A stretch of 64,000 bases of DNA from Methylotenera_A aquatica (GCA_965601485.1 OZ271846.1:1984001-2048000); one strand, 5' to 3'. Positions 36,519 to 44,849 are shown, counted from the stretch's first letter. The notes: generated by a model not told the origin, from the sequence alone. A program made the numbers and translations.

Positions 36519-36800
36519 ATGTCTGACATGCAATTATTCAAACGTTATCTGCAGTTATCTGACCATTTAATTAGCCTTGCAACTAAAGAAGACTTGGCAG
36601 AATGCGCACGGTTGTTAGCAATTAATATCGCAAATTATGAATCAGTTCATGGTGCTTTGGCATTAGATGAAACCTTAGAGATGGCTTACGCTGAAGAACC
36701 CAATCAAGCACAAATAGACTTAATGAGCAGGGGTATGGAAACTATGGTTGGCGTCCTAGGTGGCATCGTTCAGGGGTTCGATGAAAAGCAACACCACTAA
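36519..36800 (+). CDS. Small acidic helical protein before nuclease
   Basis: 93 residues, preceded by AAAGAGAG. Helical (FKRYLQLSDHLISLATKEDL, ECARLLAINIANYESVHGAL) with an acidic second half. Stop is 12 bp before the thermonuclease start, so probably co-transcribed. An inhibitor or partner of the nuclease is possible but not shown. Confidence 0.6.
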   Translation: MSDMQLFKRYLQLSDHLISLATKEDLAECARLLAINIANYESVHGALALDETLEMAYAEEPNQAQIDLMSRGMETMVGVLGGIVQGFDEKQHH

Positions 36801-36812
36801 TTGGATTTGCTA

Positions 36813-37301
36813 ATGATTGCACGCTATATTCAAGTACTACTTATCACTACAACCTTATTATTCGTTACACCATCGCTTGCTGTTACTCTAGTAGGCAGAG
36901 TTGTAGGTATCTCCGATGGTGACACCCTCACATTACTTGATGCTAGTAAGACACAGGTCAAGATTCGTTTAGCGGCTATTGATGCGCCAGAAAAAGCACA
37001 GCCCTTCGGTCAGAAAAGCAAAGAAAGGCTGTCGGACATTTGCTATGATAAACAAGCTAAAGTTGATGTTGTCGATACTGATCGTTATGGCCGCACTGTT
37101 GGTGAGATTGTTTGCGACGGCACAAATGCCAATGAAACAATGATCAAGTCAGGAATGGCTTGGGTGTACCGAAAATACGACAAAGGGTATTCGCATTTAT
37201 ATGCGTTTGAAGATGATGCTAAAGCGACAAAACGTGGATTGTGGGTCGATCCTAATCCTGTTGCGCCATGGGATTGGCGAAAAGCACAACGAGAGCGATG
37301 A
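36813..37301 (+). CDS. Secreted thermonuclease (SNase-like)
   Basis: 162 residues: signal peptide (ending SLAV, about 23), then a staphylococcal-nuclease OB fold. Catalytic residues R52 and E60 (IRLAAIDAPE) and R94 (DRYGRTVG), plus GISDGDTLTLL. Ca2+-dependent cleavage of DNA/RNA in the periplasm or outside is expected. ATG 36813 preferred over TTG 36801. Last gene of the micro-gene run. Confidence 0.92.
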   Translation: MIARYIQVLLITTTLLFVTPSLAVTLVGRVVGISDGDTLTLLDASKTQVKIRLAAIDAPEKAQPFGQKSKERLSDICYDKQAKVDVVDTDRYGRTVGEIVCDGTNANETMIKSGMAWVYRKYDKGYSHLYAFEDDAKATKRGLWVDPNPVAPWDWRKAQRER

Positions 37302-37433
37302 GGTCTATTTATATTAGTCCTTGCTATACGACTAAGTATGAATATTTACCAGTAATTTACAATTGACTATTGATCGTTATCTCCGTATCAATTAAATTCT
37401 GTACTGATAATAAGTTTATGTATTTAATACTTA

Positions 37434-37598
37434 ATGTGCAGTAATTTTCAACCAATCAAAAGAGATCGCCAAGAATGGGTAAAGCAGCATTTTGACTGCG
37501 ATCTACCAGCAGACGACTGGCGCCCAGAAACATATCCTACCTATCCCGCACTATTTATTTATCTTAATGATGGCAAGCCTCGCAATGAGTGTTATTAA
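37434..37598 (+). pseudogene. Truncated YedK/HMCES-type SRAP protein
   Basis: 54 residues starting MCSNFQPIKRD with the catalytic Cys2 of SOS-response-associated peptidase proteins, which cross-link to abasic sites in single-stranded DNA, then DWRPETYPTYPALF as in the family N-terminus. The frame ends where a 39-bp repeat begins (37586); the remaining ~150 residues of the family, with the Glu and His active-site residues, are gone. Confidence 0.62.
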
Positions 37599-37624
37599 TT
37601 GTCAAAATTATTTAATAATTAAGG
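37586..37624 (+). repeat. 39-bp repeat, copy 1
   Basis: TGAGTGTTATTAATTGTC continuing to TTAATAATTAAGG; an exact copy in the same orientation is at 44811-44849. It fuses to the truncated YedK gene, so it marks a recombination joint. Function unknown. Confidence 0.75.
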
Positions 37625-37688
37625 CATATATCAGGGGCTCTATTAATCCCCATAATAAATCCAATAAAAATAGCATAAAGTCATAAAG

Positions 37689-38072
37689 CTATTCCAACGC
37701 CGTTATTAGAAAATTGTCTTTCTTGCCTGTTCTGAGCCACCTTTCATAAACTTTATTGGCTCTTTGCATACGTCTTCTGATCCGCCCCATATCGGCTAAG
37801 ATAAAATTGATGCTTTGTGTTTTCTCCATTAGGTTGATATAGCGTTGATTGGTAGTGTTGGTTTTAGATTGATGTTTGGCTATTGCTTTGAAGGTACTAT
37901 TAACTGCGTTGGATGAGGTATTGAAGAGTGAATTTGAGACTTGCTTGATGGTAGTGCTGAGTTTAGGTTGGCGATATGTTATGTATTTTTTAGGTTTGGT
38001 TTTAGTAATAGCAATATCCTCTTTCAAAGTTGTAGACGAAAAAAAAGCCCACTGAAATAAATCAATGGGCAA
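37689..38072 (-). CDS. Uncertain open frame, basic
   Basis: 127 codons, Lys/Thr/Asn-rich, ending in a basic helix (ADMGRIRRRMQRANKVYERW). The ATG lies inside a terminator-like hairpin (38047-38070) of the upstream gene, so if translated it probably starts later. Not recognised; may be chance. Confidence 0.3.
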   Translation of the reverse strand: MPIDLFQWAFFSSTTLKEDIAITKTKPKKYITYRQPKLSTTIKQVSNSLFNTSSNAVNSTFKAIAKHQSKTNTTNQRYINLMEKTQSINFILADMGRIRRRMQRANKVYERWLRTGKKDNFLITALE

Positions 38073-38112
38073 TAAATAATTTTGAGTAAAAAAAAGGAGC
38101 CGAAGCTCCTTT
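38040..38112 (-). terminator. Two tandem terminators on the minus strand
   Basis: First (reading minus): AAAGGAGC-TTCG-GCTCCTTT followed by T residues (38088-38112). Second: a 9-bp stem with one mismatch, GCCCATTGA/TCAGTGGGC, followed by eight T (38039-38070). Both are placed to end the secreted-protein gene at 38137-38352. Confidence 0.75.
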
Positions 38113-38136
38113 CCGTTCTAACTAATTTAAGATTAG

Positions 38137-38352
38137 TTAAGCTTGAGTGTTTTTACGACGGCGAACCATAAATTCAATCACGCCATCGTCTGTATCAATT
38201 CGATAGAGTGCTTCCATTTGTTCATCGTAGGTTGCATCTTGACGAACAATTAACTTTATTTTGCTTTTTATAACTGTTATTGGTGGGACATATTCATCTG
38301 AAGCGAAGGCGATACATGACAGGAATGCAAGGGCAAGAATCAATGCTTTCAT
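38137..38352 (-). CDS. Small secreted protein
   Basis: 71 residues: signal peptide cut after IAFA (about 17), then a mature 54-residue part (DEYVPPITVIKSKIKLIVRQ ... DGVIEFMVRRRKNTQA). Not recognised. Followed by strong tandem terminators. Confidence 0.65.
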   Translation of the reverse strand: MKALILALAFLSCIAFASDEYVPPITVIKSKIKLIVRQDATYDEQMEALYRIDTDDGVIEFMVRRRKNTQA

Positions 38353-38434
38353 TTTTGTTAACGCACTAATTTGTTGTTCACGAAGATAAGGATTGTTATC
38401 ATACTTTAAACATGGTTATTAAAGTGAGGGGTTT

Positions 38435-38698
38435 ATGAATAAGATATTAGCGGCACTTCTGTTACTAGCCGTCTTGCCACTGCCCTATGCCTATTACGAG
38501 ATCTTGCGTGTTGCAGTTTGTTTAGGGGTTTTATACATGCTTGTCAAAGAATGGCCATTACTGGATGGTCAGACTAAAGGTGCGTTCATAGTAATAGCTA
38601 TACTTTTTAACCCTTTTTCACCGATATACTTATCGAAAATTATTTGGATAATAATTGATATTATTGCCGGTGTTTATTTGCTACTCATTAAAAAGTGA
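38435..38698 (+). CDS. Small membrane protein (DUF6804-like)
   Basis: 87 residues with three hydrophobic segments. The LPLPYAYYEILRVAVCLGVL and NPFSPIYLSKIIWIIIDI stretches look like the DUF6804 small membrane family; the family name is from memory and tentative. Lies 90 bp before the GTPase cassette, possibly separate. Confidence 0.65.
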   Translation: MNKILAALLLLAVLPLPYAYYEILRVAVCLGVLYMLVKEWPLLDGQTKGAFIVIAILFNPFSPIYLSKIIWIIIDIIAGVYLLLIKK

Positions 38699-38787
38699 GT
38701 TCAGTCTTCTTTATAGATTTTTCAAAATTTTTTTGTCATACTGCATTTTGCTAGATATTTATTAAATTTTAACTAAGTGAGATTTTT

Positions 38788-39870
38788 ATGAGCCGAATCA
38801 TGAACAATGAAGAAATAGTTCAACACAGGACGCTTCAGTATATTGTTTTTATATTTTCGATAGTATTCTTTTTCGTCTTATCAAATGGCTACTACAATTT
38901 ACTTGTTACCAAGAATCAGCCAGTAGCTTTTTTTGCTGCCATTGGATTAGCAGGTTTGGCTTGGAGTTTGGCTAAGTTTATAGGGTCAAGCAAGGGTAAA
39001 ATAAAAGGCAACATTCCTCTATTTGTACTTCTGCTTATTTTGAGTGCCGTAGGTGTATTTAACTCATTAATGATTAACCTTGAGGGTAAGCGAATCTACT
39101 TAGAAGCAATTGAAAGTTCTCAAACTAGATTTAAAGAGCTTAATTTGACCACAAAAAGATTATTAAAAAATCCAGATATTGAAGCTAAAAAAAGTCGTGT
39201 TGATTCTCTAATGACATCATTTACGGCAGAATTAAAAAATCCGCAGAATTGTGGCCAAGGTCCTGTTGCAAAGCAGCTTGCAAGCCAGCTTAAATCAGAA
39301 TTAGATGGATTTGAGATACTTTCAGGGCCCGCAAATGGGCCTGCTAATTGTAAAAACATAGACAGCATCATAGGTGCCTACAGAAAGACAGTGGATAATT
39401 TGCTAATTAATAGCAAGGAATACACTAAAGGGAATTATAAAGAGACTTCTGCGTTAAGTAATGAAGTTGAGATCGTTGAAAAGAATGCTCAAGACCAGCT
39501 AAATAAGCTTAAAGCTGATGTCAATAATGGCGATAATGGAAACATATTAATCCATGCCAGAAATGACTTGGAGGATGTAGCAACCAAGTACCAAGTTATT
39601 GCTCAAAAAATTAGCGCATACTCAAATGATCCTAATACTCCCCATAGATCGCTAGATCTTAATTCTGTTCGCAATCTTGGGGAATGGAGCCAAATAATAA
39701 ATTTAATTATTTCAAGAAAAAATGAGCTATCTACTTATGTATATTTATCTTTAGCGCTTTTCTTTGATTGGATCCTAATTTATTTATTTGCTTCGTTGAG
39801 TGATCTAAAGAGAGCTTTACCAAATAAAAGATCAGCCCCAAAGACAACGAATATTTCAACCCCTTGGTAA
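38788..39870 (+). CDS. GTPase cassette A: four-TM coiled-coil membrane protein
   Basis: 360 residues, unknown family. Three membrane segments at the N-terminus (about 17-40, 46-66, 75-96), a long mainly helical soluble region (100-320) with two Cys (FTAELKNPQNC, GPANC), and a fourth membrane segment at 323-345 (VYLSLALFFDWILIYLFASL). The soluble region lies between TM3 and TM4. 15 bp before the GTPase gene. Likely a membrane anchor or effector of the cassette. Confidence 0.7.
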   Translation: MSRIMNNEEIVQHRTLQYIVFIFSIVFFFVLSNGYYNLLVTKNQPVAFFAAIGLAGLAWSLAKFIGSSKGKIKGNIPLFVLLLILSAVGVFNSLMINLEGKRIYLEAIESSQTRFKELNLTTKRLLKNPDIEAKKSRVDSLMTSFTAELKNPQNCGQGPVAKQLASQLKSELDGFEILSGPANGPANCKNIDSIIGAYRKTVDNLLINSKEYTKGNYKETSALSNEVEIVEKNAQDQLNKLKADVNNGDNGNILIHARNDLEDVATKYQVIAQKISAYSNDPNTPHRSLDLNSVRNLGEWSQIINLIISRKNELSTYVYLSLALFFDWILIYLFASLSDLKRALPNKRSAPKTTNISTPW

Positions 39871-39885
39871 TATTAGGATAATTTT

Positions 39886-41055
39886 ATGGCTGCTCCAAAG
39901 AAACACGTTGCAAATCTCGGCGAAAATGAGCTAGAAGCATCTGCGGATGTGGCTTCAACTAGTATGAATGAACATCTTCAGCTAAATGATCAAGGTCATG
40001 AGGTTGAGGGCGTTGATAGGCCAAGTAAGGAAACTCAAGTCAATTTTTCTAAGATTGGCCAAAAGCTTGCGGAAGAAATGGAGGCACAAGGTTATCACCC
40101 TGTTATTATCTTCGGATCTGCTAACTCGGGTAAATCCACACTTCTTGGATCATTATTTAGCTATTTTCAAATAGATCCTACAAAAGGGGTTGGCATTTAT
40201 TTAGGTGAGCCATTGTTGCCGGTCTCAACACCTCAAGGTAGAGATGCCAAAGATCTAGCTGAATCCTTTTTTTATCAAAGCATACAAGAGTTTTTAGATG
40301 GTAATGGACATGCGCGTACACGTGCTAGAAATCCATTTTTTATTCCAATAATAATCAGACCTCAAGATTTGCCAGAAATTCGTTTTGCTTTTATGGAAAG
40401 TAATGGTGAGTGGTATGCGCCAAAAAAAGACACGGGAAAATACTTTCCTGAGTTAAAGGAAGAAATTAATTCAATTCTCCAGCATTACCAAAAAGGTGCA
40501 TCCTTTATTCATTTGGCCCCATTTACTCAGATAGACGCTTGGACGACAAATAATGAGGAGCATGATGTAGATAAGGAACAAATTAACAATGCTAGCTTGG
40601 CATTAGTCGGAGCATTTAACTCATATGAGCGCTTAAGAGTATTTAAAAATGACGATTCTCATATGTTTTTAATTACAAAATGGGATGCAACAGGTAAAGA
40701 CGAGTTATCTGAAAGACTGGAATTTGTTGCAGTTGAGGATGTTGAAGCAGTCGCCGCTAACATTTATACAAAAGGTTTTGCAGCCTTTAATAATTTGAAG
40801 TTGGATATATGGCAGAAGAGTTTGATGCAGTACAGTTCAGGAATTATGAGCGGCAGAAGTATTATTAGAGCTAGTCCTGAATTAAAGCCCATTCTTCATA
40901 GATACCCACAAACAATGTGGAACTGGTTGTATGGTAATGCAACAAGAAATAATCAGGAAATAGGAAAGGCTATAGTTTTATTACCAAAACCAATTCCGCC
41001 CAAAAAGAACTTTATTGATTTTTTAAATGAAATCGTTCATAAAATTTTAAATTAA
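39886..41055 (+). CDS. GTPase cassette B: P-loop GTPase-like protein
   Basis: 389 residues. P-loop GSANSGKST at 77-85 after VIIF, a switch-like ESNGEW at 171-176 where TRAFAC GTPases have DxxGE, and ITKWD at 263-267 where they have NKxD. About 70 disordered, acidic residues precede the P-loop. The replacement of Asp by Glu in the switch and TK for NK mark it as divergent. Likely cytoplasmic, working with membrane proteins A and C. Could also be an inactive nucleotide-binding switch. Confidence 0.72.
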   Translation: MAAPKKHVANLGENELEASADVASTSMNEHLQLNDQGHEVEGVDRPSKETQVNFSKIGQKLAEEMEAQGYHPVIIFGSANSGKSTLLGSLFSYFQIDPTKGVGIYLGEPLLPVSTPQGRDAKDLAESFFYQSIQEFLDGNGHARTRARNPFFIPIIIRPQDLPEIRFAFMESNGEWYAPKKDTGKYFPELKEEINSILQHYQKGASFIHLAPFTQIDAWTTNNEEHDVDKEQINNASLALVGAFNSYERLRVFKNDDSHMFLITKWDATGKDELSERLEFVAVEDVEAVAANIYTKGFAAFNNLKLDIWQKSLMQYSSGIMSGRSIIRASPELKPILHRYPQTMWNWLYGNATRNNQEIGKAIVLLPKPIPPKKNFIDFLNEIVHKILN

Positions 41056-41067
41056 TATTTTCAATCT

Positions 41068-42699
41068 ATGGTGAATATGAACACATTTTTAGAGCTTCAC
41101 TATTTTTCTGGAGGACTAAAATCCCAATTATTCGGCTCAAGTAAAAGACCAGATTGGCTTCCAGATGTAGACTTAGTTGGATTACATAATGATGTATTTC
41201 CTGCCCGCGGCGAATATGTCGTTGAATTTTCTCGGCACAATAGGGCTGGAAAATTAATCACCTGGTTAGGCATTTATTCTTATGGGATAGATGATCAGTT
41301 CGGCGATAGAGCTAATTATAATGGAGTAGGGGTTTGGTTAGTTGATGCCATACCAATACATGCAAGTGTAATTATTAGTCATTTGCGTAAGATTTGTGAT
41401 TCACTTGTTGAAAAAGGCCCTGTTGATTCTGTTCGACAAGCGTGCATTGAACTTAATAATCAAAGTTTGCCAAGTTGGATTAAAGATATAAACATTTTGC
41501 CTATTACTGATAATGGCATCCCTTTCGACACAACATCTCATCCTGAAACTTATTACATTCGGGCAGATAACAGTAATGTTACTAGCGCTCTTCAGGATAT
41601 CTCTAATTTGATTGAGCGCAACTGCATTATTGCTGATGCTGAGATCGTTAATTTCTCACGATTACTTTATTTATTAATAGATAAATCTGTAGAGATCAAA
41701 AATATTAAATATCTAAAAGACATTCCAGAAAGTTACTCATCTACCGAAGACTTAATTAATTATTTTGCAAATTCTACAACTGAATTAAAAAATAATTCTA
41801 TTGATCTGATTAATCAATTAAAAGCTAGTTTTGATCAGTTGGCTAATAAAGATTTGGCGATAACTACTATTACTGAAAAAGTTAATCAATTAGAAAAAGA
41901 AAATATAAATCTAGATAATCAAAATAGTGAACTTACTAAAAAAATAAATACAAAATCTGATGGCGAGCGTCTTGAGGATTTACGCAATGATATTGCCAGT
42001 CTATCTCTAGATCCGGAAAATAAGACTAAATTACTTCAATCTATTGATATGTTAGTTAAGAATCGAGGGCTTAATTTAGATAAGATTGACCATAGCCAAA
42101 ATATTCAGCCTACATTGAACGAAATAATCCGTAGACTTGATATATTGAAAATCAATTTTAGCAAACACGTTACAACATTTCAGCAAACAACCCAGCCTCC
42201 CATAAATCCTCCTCAAGAAATTGAAAATAATATTAATTTACTTAATATTTTTTTCATCGTAACACTCATAGCAATAGTTGGTTTTGTTGCTTATGTTTTT
42301 TTAGGTAACGACAAAGAAAAGAGCAGGTCAGAAGACGCAAATGAAACTTATAACAATGGAATATCAATTGAGCAGTATCAGCCAGTTGAACCTAAACCAA
42401 TTGAATTTAAAATTACGGCTTCGCAAGTAAGAATTACCAGCCCAACCGAAATTGTTATGCTTAAAGATAATTCGGCTGAGCTTGGTGCTCTTGATTCAAC
42501 TCCACCAGTTTACAATTTGGAATCTGGAGATTGTACATTAGATGGTAAAGATTTGAAGGCGCTGCCAGGAATTTCGGAGGAAATTTGCTTGGTCAAGGCT
42601 ATTTATAATAATAAAGAATCAGAAGTTTATATTAAAGTGGATATTCCAAAAGTTGAGAATAAAACGCCTCCTTCTGGAAAAGATAAACCTAAAAAGTAA
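41068..42699 (+). CDS. GTPase cassette C: coiled-coil, single-pass membrane protein
   Basis: 543 residues, unknown family. N-terminal globular domain (about 1-170, FLELHYFSGGLKSQLFGSS, TWLGIYSYGIDDQFGDR), helical middle with a coiled coil (about 235-300), Pro-rich linker, one membrane segment (about 393-413, LLNIFFIVTLIAIVGFVAYV), and a C-terminal outside domain with Cys pair (SGDCTL...EEICLV). ATG 41077 is an alternative start. 12 bp after the GTPase gene. The layout suits a sensor spanning the membrane. Confidence 0.7.
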   Translation: MVNMNTFLELHYFSGGLKSQLFGSSKRPDWLPDVDLVGLHNDVFPARGEYVVEFSRHNRAGKLITWLGIYSYGIDDQFGDRANYNGVGVWLVDAIPIHASVIISHLRKICDSLVEKGPVDSVRQACIELNNQSLPSWIKDINILPITDNGIPFDTTSHPETYYIRADNSNVTSALQDISNLIERNCIIADAEIVNFSRLLYLLIDKSVEIKNIKYLKDIPESYSSTEDLINYFANSTTELKNNSIDLINQLKASFDQLANKDLAITTITEKVNQLEKENINLDNQNSELTKKINTKSDGERLEDLRNDIASLSLDPENKTKLLQSIDMLVKNRGLNLDKIDHSQNIQPTLNEIIRRLDILKINFSKHVTTFQQTTQPPINPPQEIENNINLLNIFFIVTLIAIVGFVAYVFLGNDKEKSRSEDANETYNNGISIEQYQPVEPKPIEFKITASQVRITSPTEIVMLKDNSAELGALDSTPPVYNLESGDCTLDGKDLKALPGISEEICLVKAIYNNKESEVYIKVDIPKVENKTPPSGKDKPKK

Positions 42700-42725
42700 T
42701 GTAAGTTTTTAGTAAGTTATTCATT

Positions 42726-43055
42726 ATGGCAAATATTTATACGGCATCCTGTGAGTGTGGTTTTCAGAGAAGTGTTCGAACAGGAGGCTCAAGGGAAACA
42801 TTCCAGACTGAATCTTACTTCCCGTTTTATTGTAATCATTGCGGGCTAATCAACGCAAATATAGCAGTTCCTCACGAGAGTTGCCCTAATTGCAATTCAT
42901 CTGAAATAAAACCCTATGGTACTGCAACTACATCGCTTGAGAATAGCTTTAAAATGGTTTCATGCAATAAATACAACGCACCAAATGTGGGTAATCTATG
43001 TCCAAATTGCACTGAATTTACGTTAAATTTTCAATTGCAGATGATAGTCGGATAA
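42726..43055 (+). CDS. GTPase cassette D: zinc-ribbon protein
   Basis: 109 residues with cysteine pairs CECG, CNHCG, CPNCN and CPNC: two zinc ribbons. 26 bp after gene C, so probably the last gene of the cassette; a short GC hairpin follows at 43096-43112. Zinc ribbons of this size often dock on nucleic acid or partner proteins; the role here is unknown. Confidence 0.7.
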   Translation: MANIYTASCECGFQRSVRTGGSRETFQTESYFPFYCNHCGLINANIAVPHESCPNCNSSEIKPYGTATTSLENSFKMVSCNKYNAPNVGNLCPNCTEFTLNFQLQMIVG

Positions 43056-43193
43056 CTTTATTGAGTTTTGCTTTCATCAGACTTATTTAATCCAGCGTCG
43101 CGTAACGCGACGGTTGATAATCTTATTCTTTTTACATAGCTTCATCTATATTGAACTAGGTATTTTCTTAAGAGTTCTTTTATGACCGTGAGA

Positions 43194-43218
43194 GAGGATG
43201 TCCTGAATTTTGTGTAAA
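43194..43218 (-). mobile_element. Solo right end of the IS256-family element
   Basis: GAGGATGTCCTGAATTTTGT then GTAAA matches the right end of the IS at 32096-32120 in inverse orientation. The IS body is missing and a hydrolase gene starts 6 bp further in. Confidence 0.75.
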
Positions 43219-43224
43219 AAGTAG

Positions 43225-43761
43225 TTAACGCCATACATCATATTTTGTGCGGGATTTTGGTTTAAGCAGCCAAAATAAGAGTAATCCAACTAGAGCACTA
43301 ATGATACAAGCCGTGTGTAAATAACTCAGATCTACAGTACCTAGTAATATATTTTTATCTGTAAATGGGCTTAATGGCTTTATATCATCATGCATAAAGC
43401 TATCAAGCAACAAATGAGAATATGCACCAATTAAAGCACCACTCCAAGCAGCTGTCTTGCTAATTCTCAAATCTTCAACAGACCAACTATCTCGCTTGCT
43501 ACCATTTGCTTCTTCATTCCATATACCTACAGCCAATTCACAAAGTCGTTTGCCAAAAGTTGCAGCTAAAATTGCAATTAAAGTTGCTCCAATTATTGTA
43601 TGAAAAAACAAATGCTGTGGATTTAAGGTAATTAAAAAAAGTGTAATAGGTTCTAAATCGATCACAATATTAGTCAACGCAAATACGCTCAAACTAAATT
43701 TGCGAGGTGCTATTGCTTTTAAGGGCGCAATTGCTATTAGGTGAAATGGGGTAATAGGCAT
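43225..43761 (-). CDS. Membrane-bound metal-dependent hydrolase-like protein
   Basis: 178 residues, four hydrophobic segments. The MPITPFHLIAIAPLKAI start, the FFHTIIGA motif and the AYSHLLLDSFMHDDIKPLSP motif put conserved His/Asp on the membrane surface, as in the YdjM/DUF457 family of predicted membrane hydrolases. Substrate unknown. It lies between IS256-family ends (43194 and 43840-43937), as if carried as a passenger. Confidence 0.72.
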   Translation of the reverse strand: MPITPFHLIAIAPLKAIAPRKFSLSVFALTNIVIDLEPITLFLITLNPQHLFFHTIIGATLIAILAATFGKRLCELAVGIWNEEANGSKRDSWSVEDLRISKTAAWSGALIGAYSHLLLDSFMHDDIKPLSPFTDKNILLGTVDLSYLHTACIISALVGLLLFWLLKPKSRTKYDVWR

Positions 43762-43839
43762 TTTAAATAAGTTTCAGTTTATGCTTTGTTGCAAGAGTGT
43801 GGGCACATTAACAAAAAGTACTAATGAATCTTTTAACTT

Positions 43840-43937
43840 GAGGGTGTCCTGAATTTTGTCTAAACGTCTTTCTTTATCCATTTCTGAAAGTAGCAGATTC
43901 CTGCAACATGACGTTACACAAAATTATTTACACCCTC
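43840..43937 (-). mobile_element. 98-bp MITE derived from the IS256-family element
   Basis: Begins GAGGGTGTCCTGAATTTTGT and ends AAAATTATTTACACCCTC: both IS ends with only about 45 bp between. Read on the minus strand it matches the IS left end and untranslated leader (TGCAGGA-TCTGCTA-TTT...GATAAA) joined directly to the right end. A non-autonomous deletion derivative that an IS256 transposase could still move. Confidence 0.8.
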
Positions 43938-44004
43938 AATACAAATGCAGCTATAGCGTTGCATGATAATATGTCTGATAAATAAATATTTTTAAAAGTC
44001 AATC

Positions 44005-44319
44005 ATGGAAATAATTTTATTTTGGTTAATACTTAGCTGCCTTGTAGGTTACTACGCTAAAACAAAAGGGCGTGATAGCGTAAAGGCATTTATATTAGCC
44101 ATATTCATTTCACCTTTAATCGGGTTTATTGTTGTTGCTTTGCTAGAGAATAAATCAGATGACTTGCAATTAAAATCAGGCGATTTAAAAAAATGTCCTG
44201 CATGTGCCGAGCTAATAAAGTCAGATGCACTTAAATGTAAACATTGTGGTGAATCACAAGCGCAAGATAAATCGGTAGATGAATTACAACTACTTATCAA
44301 AAATCTTAAAAATAAGTAG
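44005..44319 (+). CDS. Small membrane protein with zinc ribbon
   Basis: 104 residues: two membrane segments (3-19 and 28-47), then a zinc ribbon CPACAELIKSDALKCKHCG (about 67-85) and a Lys/Leu tail. A common architecture of unknown role in many bacteria. Lies between two IS256 remnants. Confidence 0.78.
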   Translation: MEIILFWLILSCLVGYYAKTKGRDSVKAFILAIFISPLIGFIVVALLENKSDDLQLKSGDLKKCPACAELIKSDALKCKHCGESQAQDKSVDELQLLIKNLKNK

Positions 44320-44339
44320 CATTGTCTTACTGCTATCAA

Positions 44340-44478
44340 TTAATTCTGGCTTTTGGTAATTAGCTAATAATCCGTAAATTAAATCATTGGGTAGTGCTTT
44401 TAGTGTAGTGATTTTTAATCCATTTCTGAATCGTAATTTCCTGCAAAATTACATATACAGACAATTATTTATATCCTC
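44340..44478 (-). pseudogene. 5' fragment of an IS256-family element
   Basis: Reading minus from 44478: degenerate left end (GAGGATATAAATAATTGTCT), leader with TTTTGCAGGAAAT, then a decayed transposase start matching LKALPNDLI, LLANYQKPE. It aligns with the first about 30 codons of the intact transposase at 30848. The rest is absent. Confidence 0.72.
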
Positions 44479-44550
44479 AAAAAAAATGTAGTCTTAATAT
44501 GACTAAGTCAACTAATCCAAAAATTCAGAATGGATTAGTTGACTACTGTT

Positions 44551-44766
44551 TTAATGACAGTGATATGGAACAGAGCGATTATGACATCCATACCTATCTG
44601 TTCCACCGCTATGAGAAGGTGCACCATGAGTACCTTCGGCATCATGCGTGTGACCTTTATAAAATTCAACTGCAATTCTTGGGTTTAAAATATTCGCACC
44701 GACTATTGAAGCACCAATCACAGCAGCTAATAAAGTAATAATTAAAAATGCCTTTTTAACACTCAT
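44551..44766 (-). CDS. Small secreted YHYH/YHCH-type protein
   Basis: 71 residues: signal or anchor segment (AFLIITLLAAVIGASIVGA), His-rich middle (KGHTHDAEGTHGAPSHSGG), and a C-terminal GCHNRSVPYHCH. The GCH...YHCH end is found in small secreted proteins around nuclease and SH3-like domains and may bind metal. Here it stands alone. Confidence 0.65.
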   Translation of the reverse strand: MSVKKAFLIITLLAAVIGASIVGANILNPRIAVEFYKGHTHDAEGTHGAPSHSGGTDRYGCHNRSVPYHCH

Positions 44767-44810
44767 GATGTTTTCCCTTAATTTTATTTATTTGGAATCT
44801 CATCATGAAC

Positions 44811-44849
44811 TGAGTGTTATTAATTGTCAAAATTATTTAATAATTAAGG
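44811..44849 (+). repeat. 39-bp repeat, copy 2
   Basis: Exact copy of 37586-37624. It lies just upstream (on the other strand) of the YHCH-type gene. The two copies bracket the GTPase cassette and its IS debris. Confidence 0.75.

Noticed and set aside
43096..43112. GC hairpin (CGTCGCG-TAA-CGCGACG) after the zinc-ribbon gene considered as an attC or REP element.
   Set aside because: No GTTRRRY/RYYYAAC cores and only one copy; at most a weak terminator.
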